Shown piece after piece: positions 7,271 through 8,176 of a stretch of DNA of 8,176 nt. Within the stretch, counting starts at the first letter, position 1. The number at the start of each line of letters is the position of its first letter. The stretch covers positions 561 through 8,736 of the forward strand of contig DGIZ01000169.1 of the NCBI GenBank assembly GCA_002386585.1. The letters are read 5' to 3'. The translations under genes were made by a program, and so were the position numbers. The DNA is from Brevundimonas sp. UBA4609 (GTDB lineage Bacteria; Pseudomonadota; Alphaproteobacteria; Caulobacterales; Caulobacteraceae). The notes under the pieces are model-generated. The model ran no database searches. It saw only the letters and a program-made list of their open reading frames with translations, and was not told the origin of the DNA.

Positions 7271-7888
7271 ATGAAGCTCTATGAAAGCCGCCGCGCGCCC
7301 AATCCGCGGCGCGTCCGCTGGGTCATGGCGGAAAAGGGCGTGACCGACGTCGAGCGGGTCGAGATCGAGCTTCTGGCGGGCGAGCACCGCACACCGGCCT
7401 ATCGCGCCAAGTTCGGCGTGCCGCATGTCCCGGCGCTGGAGCTGGACGACGGGACCTGCCTGACCGAATCCATCGCCATCTGCCGCTATCTGGAGGCGCT
7501 GCACCCCGAGCCGAACCTGTTCGGCCGCGATCCGAAGGAGCAGGCCATCATCGAGATGTGGATGCGGCGGTGCGAGATGTATCTGGCCAATCCGATGATG
7601 CTGAACGTGCGCTTCACCCATCCGGCCCTGGCCGCGCTGGAGGCGCCTCAGCCCCAGGTCGCCGAATACAACCGCCTGGGCGCCGAACGCTTCATGAAGA
7701 CGCTGGATCGGCATCTGGCGGATCATGAGTTCATCGCCGCCGACCGCTTCACCATCGCCGATATCGTCGGGGCCGTGGGTCTGGATTTCGCCCGCCTGGT
7801 CAAATACCGGCCGCCCGAGGAGCTGACGCATCTGGCACGCTGGCTGGAGGCCTGTCGCGCTCGTCCGGCGGCGGCGGCGGGGATGTGA
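7271..7888 (+). CDS. Glutathione S-transferase family protein
   Basis: Cytoplasmic protein of 205 residues with the two-domain GST fold. The N-terminal thioredoxin-like domain (about 1-77) shows the cis-proline in VPALEL (P54) and the glutathione gamma-glutamyl-binding pair E66-S67 in TESIAICRYLE. The helical C-terminal domain (about 88-200) has the conserved N-capping stretch ADRFTIADI (157-165). The catalytic residue is unclear: the start MKLYESRRAPNPRRVR offers S6 or N11, the latter recalling Asn/Thr-type bacterial GSTs such as YfcG. Substrate unknown. ATG at 7271 has GGGA at 7260-7263, 7 bases upstream; a TTG directly before it would add one residue. It is probably co-transcribed with the transporter (34 bases before it) and with the DUF1275 gene (7 bases after it). 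Confidence 0.9.
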   Translation: MKLYESRRAPNPRRVRWVMAEKGVTDVERVEIELLAGEHRTPAYRAKFGVPHVPALELDDGTCLTESIAICRYLEALHPEPNLFGRDPKEQAIIEMWMRRCEMYLANPMMLNVRFTHPALAALEAPQPQVAEYNRLGAERFMKTLDRHLADHEFIAADRFTIADIVGAVGLDFARLVKYRPPEELTHLARWLEACRARPAAAAGM

Positions 7889-7895
7889 TCCGGCC

Positions 7896-8176
7896 TTGCG
7901 CACTCTGACTGTGCCGGACCGCTGGCTGGCCCTGCTGCTGGCCGCCCTGGCGGGCTATGTCGACAGCCTGGGTTTCCTGCATCTGGGCGGGGTGTTCGTC
8001 TCCTTCATGAGCGGCAACACCACGCGCCTGGCCGTCAGCCTGGCCGAAGGGCGGTGGCTGGCGGCGGGCGCGGTGGGGGGCGTGCTCCTGCTGTTCATTC
8101 TGGGCGCCATGCTCGGCGCCCTGGTCGCGGGCGGGAAGGGCGCGCGCTCGCGCAGTCGGGTGCTGGCGCTGGAGGC
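7896..8176 (+). CDS. DUF1275 (YoaK) family membrane protein, 5' part
   Basis: Open frame of 93 codons running off the window edge; the family usually has about 200-250 residues. It shows a first membrane segment (about 10-28) with GYVDSLGFLHLGG (20-32), then the family hallmark SGNTTRL (39-45), and a second hydrophobic segment (about 55-78) followed by a basic loop KGARSRSR. This matches the start of DUF1275/YoaK small permease-like proteins, whose function is not well known. The start is uncertain: TTG at 7896 is taken because it keeps the full N-terminus and lies 7 bases after the GST stop, with GGGGA at 7879-7883 upstream at a rather long distance. GTG at 7911 is the alternative and has no visible ribosome binding site. 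Confidence 0.85.
   Translation, partial: MRTLTVPDRWLALLLAALAGYVDSLGFLHLGGVFVSFMSGNTTRLAVSLAEGRWLAAGAVGGVLLLFILGAMLGALVAGGKGARSRSRVLALE

Overview
The window is GC-rich, densely coded chromosomal DNA. It looks like an alphaproteobacterium, most probably of the Caulobacterales (Brevundimonas or Caulobacter type). This is judged from gene content (alphaproteobacterial-type serC, RpoH with its signature box, the NupC-like transporter), frequent TTG and GTG starts, and a short hairpin-tipped intergenic repeat of a kind I associate with Brevundimonas. No species can be fixed from the sequence alone.

Layout, left to right. Bases 1-214 carry two copies of a roughly 70 bp repeat in opposite orientation, separated by 73 bp. 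From 311, on the plus strand, come a type II (zinc-finger-less) DnaJ/CbpA-like co-chaperone, phosphoserine aminotransferase (serC), adenylosuccinate synthetase (purA) and a receiver-domain protein whose phosphoacceptor Asp is replaced by Glu. The heat-shock sigma factor rpoH lies on the minus strand and converges on the receiver gene with a 16 bp gap. A 336 bp divergent intergenic region (5629-5964) follows. Then come a concentrative nucleoside transporter (CNT/NupC family), a glutathione S-transferase-like protein and the 5' part of a DUF1275 (YoaK) membrane protein cut by the window edge, all on the plus strand.

The genes are mostly housekeeping: serine biosynthesis, AMP biosynthesis, protein folding, heat-shock transcription, nucleoside uptake. 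rpoH and the DnaJ-like gene are functionally related (sigma-32 usually drives chaperone genes), and purA and the nucleoside transporter both feed purine/nucleoside pools. Those links are inferences from function; only the transporter-GST-DUF1275 set has spacing suggesting an operon.

I see no clear new defence or mobile system. The parts worth a second look are the inverted repeat pair, the degenerate receiver with an unrecognised C-terminal half, and four 5' leaders (serC, purA, rpoH, transporter) in which short complementary segments fall on or near the ribosome binding site or start codon. The transporter leader has three competing stems ending in a terminator-like hairpin. In DNA this GC-rich, short stems arise by chance, so these are candidates that need comparative data.
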